From Harmonia axyridis (lineage: Eukaryota; Arthropoda; Insecta; Coleoptera; Coccinellidae), in NCBI RefSeq assembly GCF_914767665.1, contig NC_059502.1, positions 42,457,812 through 42,521,811 of the forward strand: a DNA stretch of 64,000 nt. Reading direction: 5' to 3'. The notes under the pieces were generated by a model that worked only from the letters and a program-made list of their open reading frames with translations, had not been told where the DNA came from and made no database searches. A program made the position numbers and the translations under genes. How positions within the stretch are numbered: position 1 is the first letter of the stretch; each line of letters opens with the position of its first letter. Positions 11,468 to 25,644 of the stretch are shown here, piece after piece.

Positions 11468-13414
11468 GTGGTTTCCTTAGACACGCGTGTCAAGCTTTCG
11501 TCCCTGTGCAATACGATGAAAAGTGTAAGAATGAGAAACATAGAAGGAAATAACAAACAGATGAAATCAACAACAGAAGTCAGTCGTGCATTTGTGGTTA
11601 CAGCAGCAATTGAACTTACCACGTAAAAGATAATAGCTACCTGCGTGTCATCCGAGTCCAAGAAAATCAACAATGTGGAATGGCTTACTTGGATAATTGA
11701 TCATTATACAGAAAAAAGGGAATAAGAACAGTCCCTTATACCAATGTGGTTTCCATAGACACGTGTGTCAAGCTTTCGTCCCTGTGCAATACGATGAGAA
11801 GTGTTAGAATGAGAAACATTGAAGGAAATAACAAACAAATCAAATCAACAACAGAAGTCAGTCGTGCATTTGTGATTACAGCAGCAATTGACCTTACCAC
11901 GTGGGAGATTATAGCTACCTGCGTGACATCCGAGTCCAAGAAAATCAACAATGTGGAATGGCTTACTTGGATAATTGATCATTATACAGAAAGAATGAAG
12001 TAAGAACAGTCCCTTATACCAATGTGGTTTCCATAGACACGTGTGTCAAGCTTTCGTCCCTGTGCATTACGATGAAAAGTGTTAGAATGAGAAACATTGA
12101 AGAAAATAACAAACGAATGAAATCAACAACAGAAGTCAGTCGTGCATTTGTGGTTACAGCAGCGATTGACCTTACCACGTGGGAGATTACAGCTACCTGC
12201 GTGACATCCGAGTCCAAGAAAATGAACAATGTGGAACGGCTTACTTGGATAATTGTTCATTAAACAAAAAGAAGGGAATAAGTACAGTCCCTTATACGAA
12301 AGTGGTTTCCTCAGACACGTGTGTCAAGCTTTCGTCCCTGTGCAATACGATGAAGAATGTTAGAATGAGAAACATAAGGGGAAATAACAAACAAATGAAA
12401 TCAACAACAGAAGTCAGTCGTGCATTTGTGGTTACAGCAGCAATTGACCTTACCACGTAAAAGATAATAGCTACCTGCGTGTCATCCGAGTCCAAGAAAA
12501 TCAACAATGTGGAATGGCTCACTTGGATAATTGATCATTATACAGAAAGAAGGGAATAAGAACAGTCCCTTATACCAAAGTGGTTTCCTTAGACACGCGT
12601 GTCAAGCTTTCGTCTCTGTGCAATACGATGAAAAGTGTTAGAATGAGAAACATTGAAGAAAATAACAAACGAATGAAATCAACAACAGAAGTCAAGTCGT
12701 GCATTTGTGGTTACAGCAGCAATTGACCTTACCACGTGGGAGATTAAAGCTACCTGCGTTACATTCGAGTCCAAGAAAATCAACAATGTGGAATGGCTTA
12801 CTTGGAGAATTGTTGATTGAACAAAACGAAGGGAATGAGAACAGTCCCTTATACCAAAGTGGTTTCCTTAGACACGCGTGTCAAGCTTTCGTCCCTGTGC
12901 AATACGATGAAAAGTGTAAGAATGAGAAACATAGAAGGAAATAACAAACAAATGAAATCAACAACAGAAGTCAGTCGTGCATTTGTGGTTACAGCAGCAT
13001 TTGACCTTACCACGTTAAAGATAATAGCTACCTGCGTGTCATCCGAGTCCAAGAAAATCAACAATGTGGAATGGCTTACTTGGATAATTGATCATTATAC
13101 AGAAAGAAGGGAATAAGAACAGTCCCTTATACCAATGTGGTTTCCATAGACACGTGTGTCAAGCTTTCGTCCCTGTGCAATACGATGAGAAGTGTTAGAA
13201 TGAGAAACATTGAAGGAAATAACAAACAAATCAAATCAACAACAGAAGTCAGTCGTGCATTTGTGGTTACAGCAGCAATTGACCTTACCACGTGGGAGAT
13301 TAAAGCTACCTGCGTGACATTCGAGTCCAAGAAAATCAACAATGTGGAATGGCTTACTTGGATAATTGTTGATTGAACAAAACGAAGGGAATGAGAACAG
13401 TCCCTTTTACCAGA
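11468..13414 (+). repeat. 7-monomer HOR, copy 1 (1,947 bp)
   Basis: Monomers 11468, 11746, 12024, 12302, 12580 and 12859 match 13415, 13693, 13971, 14249, 14527 and 14805. Diagnostic shared variants are CCCTTTTACCAGAGTGG and ATTGAACTTACC. The monomer at 12580 carries one extra A near 12694 (GTCAAGTCG in place of GTCAGTCG), which makes that spacing 279 bp. The closing monomer, 13137, is a hybrid of two types. Confidence 0.88.
13137..13414 (+). repeat. Hybrid junction monomer of the 7-monomer HOR
   Basis: The 5' part carries AAATCAAATC, as in the monomers at 11746 and 15083. From 13266 it follows the monomer at 11190: GTGGTTAC rather than GTGATTAC, then GATTAAAGC and ACATTCGAG. The switch falls between 13233 and 13265. 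The next monomer is a copy of 11468, which normally follows 11190. This is the pattern expected of an in-register unequal exchange. Confidence 0.85.
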
Positions 13415-15230
13415 GTGGTTTCCTTAGACACGCGTGTCAAGCTTTCGTCCCTGTGCAATACGATGAAAAGTGTAAGAATGAGAAACATAGAAGGAAATAA
13501 CAAACAGATGAAATCAACAACAGAAGTCAGTCGTGCATTTGTGGTTACAGCAGCAATTGAACTTACCACGTAAAAGATAATAGCTACCTGCGTGTCATCC
13601 GAGTCCAAGAAAATCAACAATGTGGAATGGCTTACTTGGATAATTGATCATTATACAGAAAAAAGGGAATAAGAACAGTCCCTTATACCAATGTGGTTTC
13701 CATAGACACGTGTGTCAAGCTTTCGTCCCTGTGCAATACGATGAGAAGTGTTAGAATGAGAAACATTGAAGGAAATAACAAACAAATCAAATCAACAACA
13801 GAAGTCAGTCGTGCATTTGCGATTACAGCAGCAATTGACCTTACCACGTGGGAGATTATAGCTACCTGCGTGACATCCGAGTCCAAGAAAATCAACAATG
13901 TGGAATGGCTTACTTGGATAATTGATCATTATACAGAAAGAATGAAGTAAGAACAGTCCCTTATACCAATGTGGTTTCCATAGACACGTGTGTCAAGCTT
14001 TCGTCCCTGTGCATTACGATGAAAAGTGTTAGAATGAGAAACATTGAAGAAAATAACAAACGAATGAAATCAACAACAGAAGTCAGTCGTGCATTTGTGG
14101 TTACAGCAGCGATTGACCTTACCACGTGGGAGATTACAGCTACCTGCGTGACATCCGAGTCCAAGAAAATGAACAATGTGGAACGGCTTACTTGGATAAT
14201 TGTTCATTAAACAAAAAGAAGGGAATAAGTACAGTCCCTTATACGAAAGTGGTTTCCTCAGACACGTGTGTCAAGCTTTCGTCCCTGTGCAATACGATGA
14301 AGAATGTTAGAATGAGAAACATAAGGGGAAATAACAAACAAATGAAATCAACAACAGAAGTCAGTCGTGCATTTGTGGTTACAGCAGCAATTGACCTTAC
14401 CACGTAAAAGATAATAGCTACCTGCGTGTCATCCGAGTCCAAGAAAATCAACAATGTGGAATGGCTCACTTGGATAATTGATCATTATACAGAAAGAAGG
14501 GAATAAGAACAGTCCCTTATACCAAAGTGGTTTCCTTAGACACGCGTGTCAAGCTTTCGTCTCTGTGCAATACGATGAAAAGTGTTAGAATGAGAAACAT
14601 TGAAGAAAATAACAAACGAATGAAATCAACAACAGAAGTCAGTCGTGCATTTGTGGTTACAGCAGCAATTGACCTTACCACGTGGGAGATTAAAGCTACC
14701 TGCGTTACATTCGAGTCCAAGAAAATCAACAATGTGGAATGGCTTACTTGGAGAATTGTTGATTGAACAAAACGAAGGGAATGAGAACAGTCCCTTATAC
14801 CAAAGTGGTTTCCTTAGACACGCGTGTCAAGCTTTCGTCCCTGTGCAATACGATGAAAAGTGTGAGAATGAGAAACATAGAAGGAAATAACAAACAAATG
14901 AAATCAACAACAGAAGTCAGTCGTGCATTTGTGGTTACAGCAGCAATTGACCTTACCACGTAAAAGATAATAGCTACCTGCGTGTCATCCGAGTCCAAGA
15001 AAATCAACAATGTGGAATGGCTTACTTGGATAATTGATCATTATACAGAAAGAAGGGAATAAGAACAGTCCCTTATACCAATGTGGTTTCCATAGACACG
15101 TGTGTCAAGCTTTCGTCCCTGTGCAATACGATGAGAAGTGTTAGAATGAGAAACATTGAAGGAAATAACAAACAAATCAAATCAACAACAGAAGTCAGTC
15201 GTGCATTTGTGATTACAGCAGCAATTGACC
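13415..15230 (+). repeat. 7-monomer HOR, copy 2
   Basis: The copy matches 11468 onward at an offset of 1,947 bp (1,946 after the inserted base at 12694). Homology ends within the monomer at 15083, which matches the 5' half of 13137. Its last part is also the beginning of the 21-monomer HOR, so the two units overlap. Confidence 0.8.
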
Positions 15231-18200
15231 TTACCACGTGGGAGATTATAGCTACCTGCGTGACATCCGAGTCCAAGAAAATCAACAATGTGGAATGGCT
15301 TACTTGGATAATTGATCATTATACAGAAAGAATGAAGTAAGAACAGTCCCTTATACCAATGTGGTTTCCATAGACACGTGTGTCAAGCTTTCGTCCCTGT
15401 GCATTACGATGAAAAGTGTTAGAATGAGAAACATTGAAGAAAATAACAAACGAATGAAATCAACAACAGAAGTCAGTCGTGCATTTGTGGTGACAGCAGC
15501 AATTGACCTTACCACGTGGGAGATTATAGCTACCTGCGTGACATCCGAGTCCAAGAAAATCAACAATGTGGAACGGCTTACTTGGATAATTGTTCATTAA
15601 ACAAAAAGAATTGAATAAGAACAGTCCCTTATACCAAAGTCGTATCCTTAGACACGTGTGTCAAGCTTTCGTCCCTCAGCATTACGATGAAAAGTGTTAG
15701 AATGAGAAACATTGAAGGAAATAACAAACAAATGAAATCAACAACAGAAGTCAGTCGTGCATTTGTGGTTACAGCAGCAATTGACCTCACCACGTTACAG
15801 ATTATAGCTACCTGCGTGTCATCCGAGTCCAAGAAAATCAACAATGTGGAATGGCTTACTTGGATAATTGATCATCATACAGAAAGAAGGGAATAAGAAC
15901 AGTCCCTTATACCGATGTGGTTTCCATAGACACGTGTGTCAAGCTTTCGTCCCTGTGCAATACGATGAAAAGTGTTAGAATGAGAAACATTGAAGGAAAT
16001 AACAAACAAATGAAATCAACAACAGAAGTCAGTCGTGCATTTGTGGTTAAAGCAGCAATTGACCTTACCACGTGGGAGATTATAGCTACCTGCGTGACAT
16101 CCGAGTCCAAGAAAATCAACAATGTGGAATGGCTTACTTGGATAATTGATCATTATACAGAAAGAATGAAGTAAGAACAGTTCCTTATACCAAAGTGGTT
16201 TCCTTAGACACGTGTGTCAAGCTTTCGTCCCTGTGCAATACGATGAAAAGTGTTAGAATGAGAAACATTGAAGAAAATAACAAACGAATGAAATCAACAA
16301 CAGAAGTCAGTCGTGCATTTGTGGTTACAGCAGCAATTGACCTTACCACGTGGGAGATTATAGCTACCTGCGTGACATCCGAGTCCAAGAAAATCAACAA
16401 TGTGGAATGGCTTATTTGGATAATTGTTCATTAAACAAAAAGAAGGGAATAAGAACAGTCCCTTATACCAAAGTGGTTTCCTTAGACACGCGTGTCAAGC
16501 TTTCGTCCCTGTGCAATACGATGAAAAGTGTTAGAATGAGAAACATTGAAGAAAATAACAAACGAATGAAATCAACAACAGAAGTCAGTCGTGCATTTGT
16601 GGTTACAGCAGCGATTGACCTTACCACGTGGGAGATTACAGCTACCTGCGTGACATCCGAGTCCAAGAAAATGAACAATGTGGAACGGCTTACTTGGATA
16701 ATTGTTCATTGAACAAAAAGAAGGGAATAAGTACAGTCCCTTATACCAAAGTGGTTTCCTCAGACACGTGTGTCAAGCTTTCGTCCCTGTGCAATACGAT
16801 GAAAATGTTAGAATGAGAAACATAAGGGGAAATAACAAACAACTGAAATCAACAACAGATGTCAGTCGTGCATTTGTGGTTACAGCAGCAATTGACCTTA
16901 CCACGTAAAAGATAATAGCTACCTGCGTGTCATCCGAGTCCAAGAAAATCAACAATGTGGAATGGCTCACTTGGATAATTGATCATTATACAGAAAGAAG
17001 GGAATAAGAACAGTCCCTTATACCAATGTGGTTTCCTTAGACACGCGTGTCAAGCTTTCGTCCCTGTGCAATACGACGAAAAGTGTAAGAATGAGAAACA
17101 TTGAAGGAAATAACAAACAAATGAAATCAACATTAGAAGTCAGTCGTGCATTTGTGGTTACAGCAGCAATTGACCTTACCTAGTGGGAGATTATAGCTAC
17201 CTGCGTGACATCCGAGTCCAAGAAAATCAACAATGTGGAATGGCTTACTTGGATAATTGATCATTATACAGAAAGAAGGGAATAAGAACAGTCCCTTATA
17301 CCAATGTGGTTTCCATAGACACGTGTGTCAAGCTTTCGTCCCTGTGCAATACGATGAGAAGTGTTAGAATGAGAAGCATTGAAGGAAATAACAAACAAAT
17401 CAAATCAACAACAGAAGTCAGTCGTGCATTTGTGATTACAGCAGCAATTGACCTTACCACGTAAAAGATAATAGCTACCTGCGTGTCATCCGAGTCCAAG
17501 AAAATCAACAATGTGGAATGGCTCACTTGGATAATTGATCATTATACAGAGAGAAGGGAATAAGAACAGTCCCTTATACCAATGTGGTTTCCTTAGACAC
17601 GCGTGTCAAGCTTTCGTCCCTGTGCAATACGATGAAAAGTGTAAGAATGAGAAACATAGAAGGAAATAACAAACAAATGAAATCAACAACAGAAGTCAGT
17701 CGTGCATTTGTGGTTACAGCAGCAATTGACCTTACCACGTAAAAGATAATAGCTACCTGCGTGTCATCCGAGTCCAAGAAAATCAACAATGTGGAATGGC
17801 TTACTTGGATAATTGATCATTATACAGAAAGAAGGGAATAAGAACAGTCCCTTATACCAATGTGGTTTCCATAGACACGTGTGTCAAGCTTTCGTCCCTG
17901 TGCAATACGATGAGAAGTGTTAGAATGAGAAACATTGAAGGAAATAACAAACAAATCAAATCAACAACAGAAGTCAGTCGTGCATTTGTGATTACAGCAG
18001 CAATTGACCTTACCACGTGGGAGATTATAGCTACCTGCGTGACATCCGAGTCCAAGAAAATCAACAATGTGGAATGGCTTACTTGGATAATTGATCATTA
18101 TACAGAAAGAATGAAGTAAGAACAGTCCCTTATACCAATGTGGTTTCCATAGACACGTGTGTCAAGCTTTCGTCCCTGTGCAATACGATGAGAAGTGTTA

Positions 18201-19807
18201 GAATGAGAAACATTGAAGGAAATAACAAACAAATCAAATCAACAACAGAAGTCAGTCGTGCATTTGTGATTACAGCAGCAATTGACCTTACCACGTGGGA
18301 GATTATAGCTACCTGCGTGACATCCGAGTCCAAGAAAATCAACAATGTGGAATGGCTTACTTGGATAATTGATCATTATACAGAAAGAATGAAGTAAGAA
18401 CAGTCCCTTATACGAATGTGGTTTCCATAGACACGTGTGTCAAGCTTTCGTCCCTGTGCAATACGATGAAAAGTGTTAGAATGAGAAACATTGAAGAAAA
18501 TAACAAACGAATGAAATCAACAACAGAAGTCAGTCGTGCATTTGTGGTTACAGCAGCAATTGACCTTACCACGTGGGAGATTATAGCTACCTGCGTGACA
18601 TCCGAGTCCAAGAAAATCAACAATGTGGAACGGCTTACTTGGATAATTGTTTATTAAACAAAAAGAATTGAATAAGAACAGTCCCTTATACCAAAGTGGT
18701 TTCCTTAGACACGCGTGTCAAGCTTTTGTCCCTGTGCAATACGATGAAAAGTGTTAGAATGAGAAACATAGAAGGAAATAACAAACAAATGAAATCAACA
18801 ACAGAAGTCAGTCGTGCATTTGTGGTTACAGCAGCAATTGACCTTACCACGTGGGAGATTATAGCTACCTGCGTGACATCCGAGTCCAAGATAATCAACA
18901 ATGAGGAATGGCTTACTTGGATAACTGTTCATTAAACAAAAAGAAGGGAATAAGAACAGTCCCTTATACCAAAGTGGTTTCCTTAGACACCTGTGTCAAG
19001 CTTTCGTTCCTGTGCAATACGATGAAAAATGTTAGAATGAGAAACATAAGGGGAAATAACAAACAAATGAAATCAACAACAGAAGTCAGTCGTGCATTTG
19101 TGGTTACAGCAGCAATTGACCTTACCACGTAAAAGATAATAGCTACCTGCGTGTCATCCGAGTCCAAGAAAATCAACAATGTGGAATGGCTCACTTGGAT
19201 AATTGTTCATTATACAGAAAGAAGGGAATAAGAACAGTCCCTTATACCAAAGTGGTTTCCTTAGACACGCGTGTCAAGCTTTCGTCTCTGTGCAATACGA
19301 TGAAAAGTGTTAGAATGAGAAACATTGAAGAAAATAACAAACGAATGAAATCAACAACAGAAGTCAGTCGTGCATTTGTGGTTACAGCAGCAATTGACCT
19401 TACCACGTGGGAGATTAAAGCTACCTGCGTGACATTCGAGTCCAAGAAAATCAACAATGTGGAATGGCTTACTTGGAGAATTGTTGATTGAACAAAACGA
19501 AGGGAATGAGAACAGTCCCTTATACCAAAGTGGTTTCCTTAGACACGCGTGTCAAGCTTTCGTCCCTGTGCAATACGATGAAAAGTGTAAGAATGAGAAA
19601 CATAGAAGGAAATAACAAACAAATGAAATCAACAACAGAAGTCAGTCGTGCATTTGTGGTTACAGCAGCAATTGACCTTACCACGTAAAAGATAATAGCT
19701 ACCTGCTTGTCATCCGAGTCCAAGAAAATCAACAATGTGGAATGGCTTACTTGGATAATTGATCATTATACAGAAAGAAGGGAATAAGAACAGTCCCTTA
19801 TACCAAT
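13971..19807 (+). repeat. 21-monomer HOR, copy 1 (5,837 bp)
   Basis: All 21 monomers are repeated in order at 19808-25644. Rare variants shared at equivalent places include GTGGTGACAG (15361 monomer), the one-base-shorter GATGAAAATG (16751), CTTACCTAGTGGG (17028), AGAAGCATTG (17306), TACAGAGAGAAGG (17584) and CTGCTTGTC (19530). Only scattered single-base differences are visible, for example CCTCAGCATTACG at about 15675 in this copy only. Confidence 0.92.
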
Positions 19808-22800
19808 GTGGTTTCCATAGACACGTGTGTCAAGCTTTCGTCCCTGTGCATTACGATGAAAAGTGTTAGAATGAGAAACATTGAAGAAAATAACAAACGA
19901 ATGAAATCAACAACAGAAGTCAGTCGTGCATTTGTGGTTACAGCAGCGATTGACCTTACCACGTGGGAGATTACAGCTACCTGCGTGACATCCGAGTCCA
20001 AGAAAATGAACAATGTGGAACGGCTTACTTGGATAATTGTTCATTAAACAAAAAGAAGGGAATAAGTACAGTCCCTTATACGAAAGTGGTTTCCTCAGAC
20101 ACGTGTGTCAAGCTTTCGTCCCTGTGCAATACGATGAAGAATGTTAGAATGAGAAACATAAGGGGAAATAACAAACAAATGAAATCAACAACAGAAGTCA
20201 GTCGTGCATTTGTGGTTACAGCAGCAATTGACCTTACCACGTAAAAGATAATAGCTACCTGCGTGTCATCCGAGTCCAAGAAAATCAACAATGTGGAATG
20301 GCTCACTTGGATAATTGATCATTATACAGAAAGAAGGGAATAAGAACAGTCCCTTATACCAAAGTGGTTTCCTTAGACACGCGTGTCAAGCTTTCGTCTC
20401 TGTGCAATACGATGAAAAGTGTTAGAATGAGAAACATTGAAGAAAATAACAAACGAATGAAATCAACAACAGAAGTCAGTCGTGCATTTGTGGTTACAGC
20501 AGCAATTGACCTTACCACGTGGGAGATTAAAGCTACCTGCGTTACATTCGAGTCCAAGAAAATCAACAATGTGGAATGGCTTACTTGGAGAATTGTTGAT
20601 TGAACAAAACGAAGGGAATGAGAACAGTCCCTTATACCAAAGTGGTTTCCTTAGACACGCGTGTCAAGCTTTCGTCCCTGTGCAATACGATGAAAAGTGT
20701 GAGAATGAGAAACATAGAAGGAAATAACAAACAAATGAAATCAACAACAGAAGTCAGTCGTGCATTTGTGGTTACAGCAGCATTTGACCTTACCACGTAA
20801 AAGATAATAGCTACCTGCGTGTCATCCGAGTCCAAGAAAATCAACAATGTGGAATGGCTTACTTGGATAATTGATCATTATACAGAAAGAAGGGAATAAG
20901 AACAGTCCCTTATACCAATGTGGTTTCCATAGACACGTGTGTCAAGCTTTCGTCCCTGTGCAATACGATGAGAAGTGTTAGAATGAGAAACATTGAAGGA
21001 AATAACAAACAAATCAAATCAACAACAGAAGTCAGTCGTGCATTTGTGATTACAGCAGCAATTGACCTTACCACGTGGGAGATTATAGCTACCTGCGTGA
21101 CATCCGAGTCCAAGAAAATCAACAATGTGGAATGGCTTACTTGGATAATTGATCATTATACAGAAAGAATGAAGTAAGAACAGTCCCTTATACCAATGTG
21201 GTTTCCATAGACACGTGTGTCAAGCTTTCGTCCCTGTGCATCACGATGAAAAGTGTTAGAATGAGAAACATTGAAGAAAATAACAAACGAATGAAATCAA
21301 CAACAGAAGTCAGTCGTGCATTTGTGGTGACAGCAGCAATTGACCTTACCACGTGGGAGATTATAGCTACCTGCGTGACATCCGAGTCCAAGAAAATCAA
21401 CAATGTGGAACGGCTTACTTGGATAATTGTTCATTAAACAAAAAGAATTGAATAAGAACAGTCCCTTATACCAAAGTCGTATCCTTAGACACGTGTGTCA
21501 AGCTTTCGTCCCTGTGCAATACGATGAAAAGTGTTAGAATGAGAAACATTGAAGGAAATAACAAACAAATGAAATCAACAACAGAAGTCAGTCGTGCATT
21601 TGTGGTTACAGCAGCAATTGACCTCACCACGTTACAGATTATAGCTACCTGCGTGTCATCCGAGTCCAAGAAAATCAACAATGTGGAATGGCTTACTTGG
21701 ATAATTGATCATCATACAGAAAGAAGGGAATAAGAACAGTCCCTTATACCGATGTGGTTTCCATAGACACGTGTGTCAAGCTTTCGTCCCTGTGCAATAC
21801 GATGAAAAGTGTTAGAATGAGAAACATTGAAGGAAATAACAAACAAATGAAATCAACATCAGAAGTCAGTCGTGCATTTGTGGTTAAAGCAGCAATTGAC
21901 CTTACCACGTGGGAGATTATAGCTACCTGCGTGACATCCGAGTCCAAGAAAATCAACAATGTGGAATGGCTTACTTGGATAATTGATCATTATACAGAAA
22001 GAATGAAGTAAGAACAGTTCCTTATACCAAAGTGGTTTCCTTAGACACGTGTGTCAAGCTTTCGTCCCTGTGCAATACGATGAAAAGTGTTAGAATGAGA
22101 AACATTGAAGAAAATAACAAACGAATGAAATCAACAACAGAAGTCAGTCGTGCATTTGTGGTTACAGCAGCAATTGACCTTACCACGTGGGAGATTATAG
22201 CTACCTGCGTGACATCCGAGTCCAAGAAAATCAACAATGTGGAATGGCTTATTTGGATAATTGTTCATTAAACAAAAAGAAGGGAATAAGAACAGTCCCT
22301 TATACCAAAGTGGTTTCCTTAGACACGCGTGTCAAGCTTTCGTCCCTGTGCAATACGATGAAAAGTGTTAGAATGAGAAACATTGAAGAAAATAACAAAC
22401 GAATGAAATCAACAACAGAAGTCAGTCGTGCATTTGTGGTTACAGCAGCGATTGACCTTACCACGTGGGAGATTACAGCTACCTGCGTGACATCCGAGTC
22501 CAAGAAAATGAACAATGTGGAACGGCTTACTTGGATAATTGTTCATTGAACAAAAAGAAGGGAATAAGTACAGTCCCTTATACCAAAGTGGTTTCCTCAG
22601 ACACGTGTGTCAAGCTTTCGTCCCTGTGCAATACGATGAAAATGTTAGAATGAGAAACATAAGGGGAAATAACAAACAACTGAAATCAACAACAGATGTC
22701 AGTCGTGCATTTGTGGTTACAGCAGCACTTGACCTTACCACGTAAAAGATAATAGCTACCTGCGTGTCATCCGAGTCCAAGAAAATCAACAATGTGGAAT

Positions 22801-25644
22801 GGCTCACTTGGATAATTGATCATTATACAGAAAGAAGGGAATAAGAACAGTCCCTTATACCAATGTGGTTTCCTTAGACACGCGTGTCAAGCTTTCGTCC
22901 CTGTGCAATACGACGAAAAGTGTAAGAATGAGAAACATTGAAGGAAATAACAAACAAATGAAATCAACATTAGAAGTCAGTCGTGCATTTGTGGTTACAG
23001 CAGCAATTGACCTTACCTAGTGGGAGATTATAGCTACCTGCGTGACATCCGAGTCCAAGAAAATCAACAATGTGGAATGGCTTACTTGGATAATTGATCA
23101 TTATACAGAAAGAAGGGAATAAGAACAGTCCCTTATACCAATGTGGTTTCCATAGACACGTGTGTCAAGCTTTCGTCCCTGTGCAATACGATGAGAAGTG
23201 TTAGAATGAGAAGCATTGAAGGAAATAACAAACAAATCAAATCAACAACAGAAGTCAGTCGTGCATTTGTGATTACAGCAGCAATTGACCTTACCACGTA
23301 AAAGATAATAGCTACCTGCGTGTCATCCGAGTCCAAGAAAATCAACAATGTGGAATGGCTCACTTGGATAATTGATCATTATACAGAGAGAAGGGAATAA
23401 GAACAGTCCCTTATACCAATGTGGTTTCCTTAGACACGCGTGTCAAGCTTTCGTCCCTGTGCAATACGATGAAAAGTGTAAGAATGAGAAACATAGAAGG
23501 AAATAACAAACAAATGAAATCAACAACAGAAGTCAGTCGTGCATTTGTGGTTACAGCAGCAATTGACCTTACCACGTAAAAGATAATAGCTACCTGCGTG
23601 TCATCCGAGTCCAAGAAAATCAACAATGTGGAATGGCTTACTTGGATAATTGATCATTATACAGAAAGAAGGGAATAAGAACAGTCCCTTATACCAATGT
23701 GGTTTCCATAGACACGTGTGTCAAGCTTTCGTCCCTGTGCAATACGATGAGAAGTGTTAGAATGAGAAACATTGAAGGAAATAACAAACAAATCAAATCA
23801 ACAACAGAAGTCAGTCGTGCATTTGTGATTACAGCAGCAATTGACCTTACCACGTGGGAGATTATAGCTACCTGCGTGACATCCGAGTCCAAGAAAATCA
23901 ACAATGTGGAATGGCTTACTTGGATAATTGATCATTATACAGAAAGAATGAAGTAAGAACAGTCCCTTATACCAATGTGGTTTCCATAGACACGTGTGTC
24001 AAGCTTTCGTCCCTGTGCAATACGATGGGAAGTGTTAGAATGAGAAACATTGAAGGAAATAACAAACAAATCAAATCAACAACAGAAGTCAGTCGTGCAT
24101 TTGTGATTACAGCAGCAATTGACCTTACCACGTGGGAGATTATAGCTACCTGCGTGACATCCGAGTCCAAGAAAATCAACAATGTGGAATGGCTTACTTG
24201 GATAATTGATCATTATACAGAAAGAATGAAGTAAGAACAGTCCCTTATACGAATGTGGTTTCCATAGACACGTGTGTCAAGCTTTCGTCCCTGTGCAATA
24301 CGATGAAAAGTGTTAGAATGAGAAACATTGAAGAAAATAACAAACGAATGAAATCAACAACAGAAGTCAGTCGTGCATTTGTGGTTACAGCAGCAATTGA
24401 CCTTAGCACGTGGGAGATTATAGCTACCTGCGTGACATCCGAGTCCAAGAAAATCAACAATGTGGAACGGCTTACTTGGATAATTGTTTATTAAACAAAA
24501 AGAATTGAATAAGAACAGTCCCTTATACCAAAGTGGTTTCCTTAGACACGCGTGTCAAGCTTTTGTCCCTGTGCAATACGATGAAAAGTGTTAGAATGAG
24601 AAACATAGAAGGAAATAACAAACAAATGAAATCAACAACAGAAGTCAGTCGTGCATTTGTGGTTACAGCAGCAATTGACCTTACCACGTGGGAGATTATA
24701 GCTACCTGCGTGACATCCGAGTCCAAGATAATCAACAATGAGGAATGGCTTACTTGGATAACTGTTCATTAAACAAAAAGAAGGGAATAAGAACAGTCCC
24801 TTATACCAAAGTGGTTTCCTTAGACACCTGTGTCAAGCTTTCGTTCCTGTGCAATACGATGAAAAATGTTAGAATGAGAAACATAAGGGGAAATAACAAA
24901 CAAATGAAATCAACAACAGAAGTCAGTCGTGCATTTGTGGTTACAGCAGCAATTGACCTTACCACGTAAAAGATAATAGCTACCTGCGTGTCATCCGAGT
25001 CCAAGAAAATCAACAATGTGGAATGGCTCACTTGGATAATTGTTCATTATACAGAAAGAAGGGAATAAGAACAGTCCCTTATACCAAAGTGGTTTCCTTA
25101 GACACGCGTGTCAAGCTTTCGTCTCTGTGCAATACGATGAAAAGTGTTAGAATGAGAAACATTGAAGAAAATAACAAACGAATGAAATCAACAACAGAAG
25201 TCAGTCGTGCATTTGTGGTTACAGCAGCAATTGACCTTACCACGTGGGAGATTAAAGCTACCTGCGTGACATTCGAGTCCAAGAAAATCAACAATGTGGA
25301 ATGGCTTACTTGGAGAATTGTTGATTGAACAAAACGAAGGGAATGAGAACAGTCCCTTATACCAAAGTGGTTTCCTTAGACACGCGTGTCAAGCTTTCGT
25401 CCCTGTGCAATACGATGGAAAGTGTAAGAATGAGAAACATAGAAGGAAATAACAAACAAATGAAATCAACAACAGAAGTCAGTCGTGCATTTGTGGTTAC
25501 AGCAGCAATTGACCTAACCACGTAAAAGATAATAGCTACCTGCTTGTCATCCGAGTCCAAGAAAATCAACAATGTGGAATGGCTTACTTGGATAATTGAT
25601 CATTATACAGAAAGAAGGGAATAAGAACAGTCCCTTATACCAAT
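19808..25644 (+). repeat. 21-monomer HOR, copy 2 (5,837 bp)
   Basis: This is a tandem duplicate of 13971-19807 in the same order and length. Private differences include GCATCACG at about 21240, ACATCAGAAG at about 21857, GCAGCACTTGACC at about 22725, GATGGGAAG at about 24025 and CTTAGCACG at about 24403. The entry crossover lies between about 19785, where the linker still follows the 19530/25367 type, and 19851, where the T of GCATTACG is already of the 13971 type. Confidence 0.92.

Noticed and set aside
12699..12944. Alternative plus-strand open frame of 81 codons (also 14645-14890 and 20482-20727)
   Set aside because: It reads the same satellite in another frame and crosses a monomer boundary by chance. 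It appears only where local variants remove stops.
13971..25644. Assembly artefact duplicating one 5.8-kb block
   Set aside because: Each copy has its own private substitutions, so they are not the same reads placed twice. Read-level confirmation is still needed for exact copy number.
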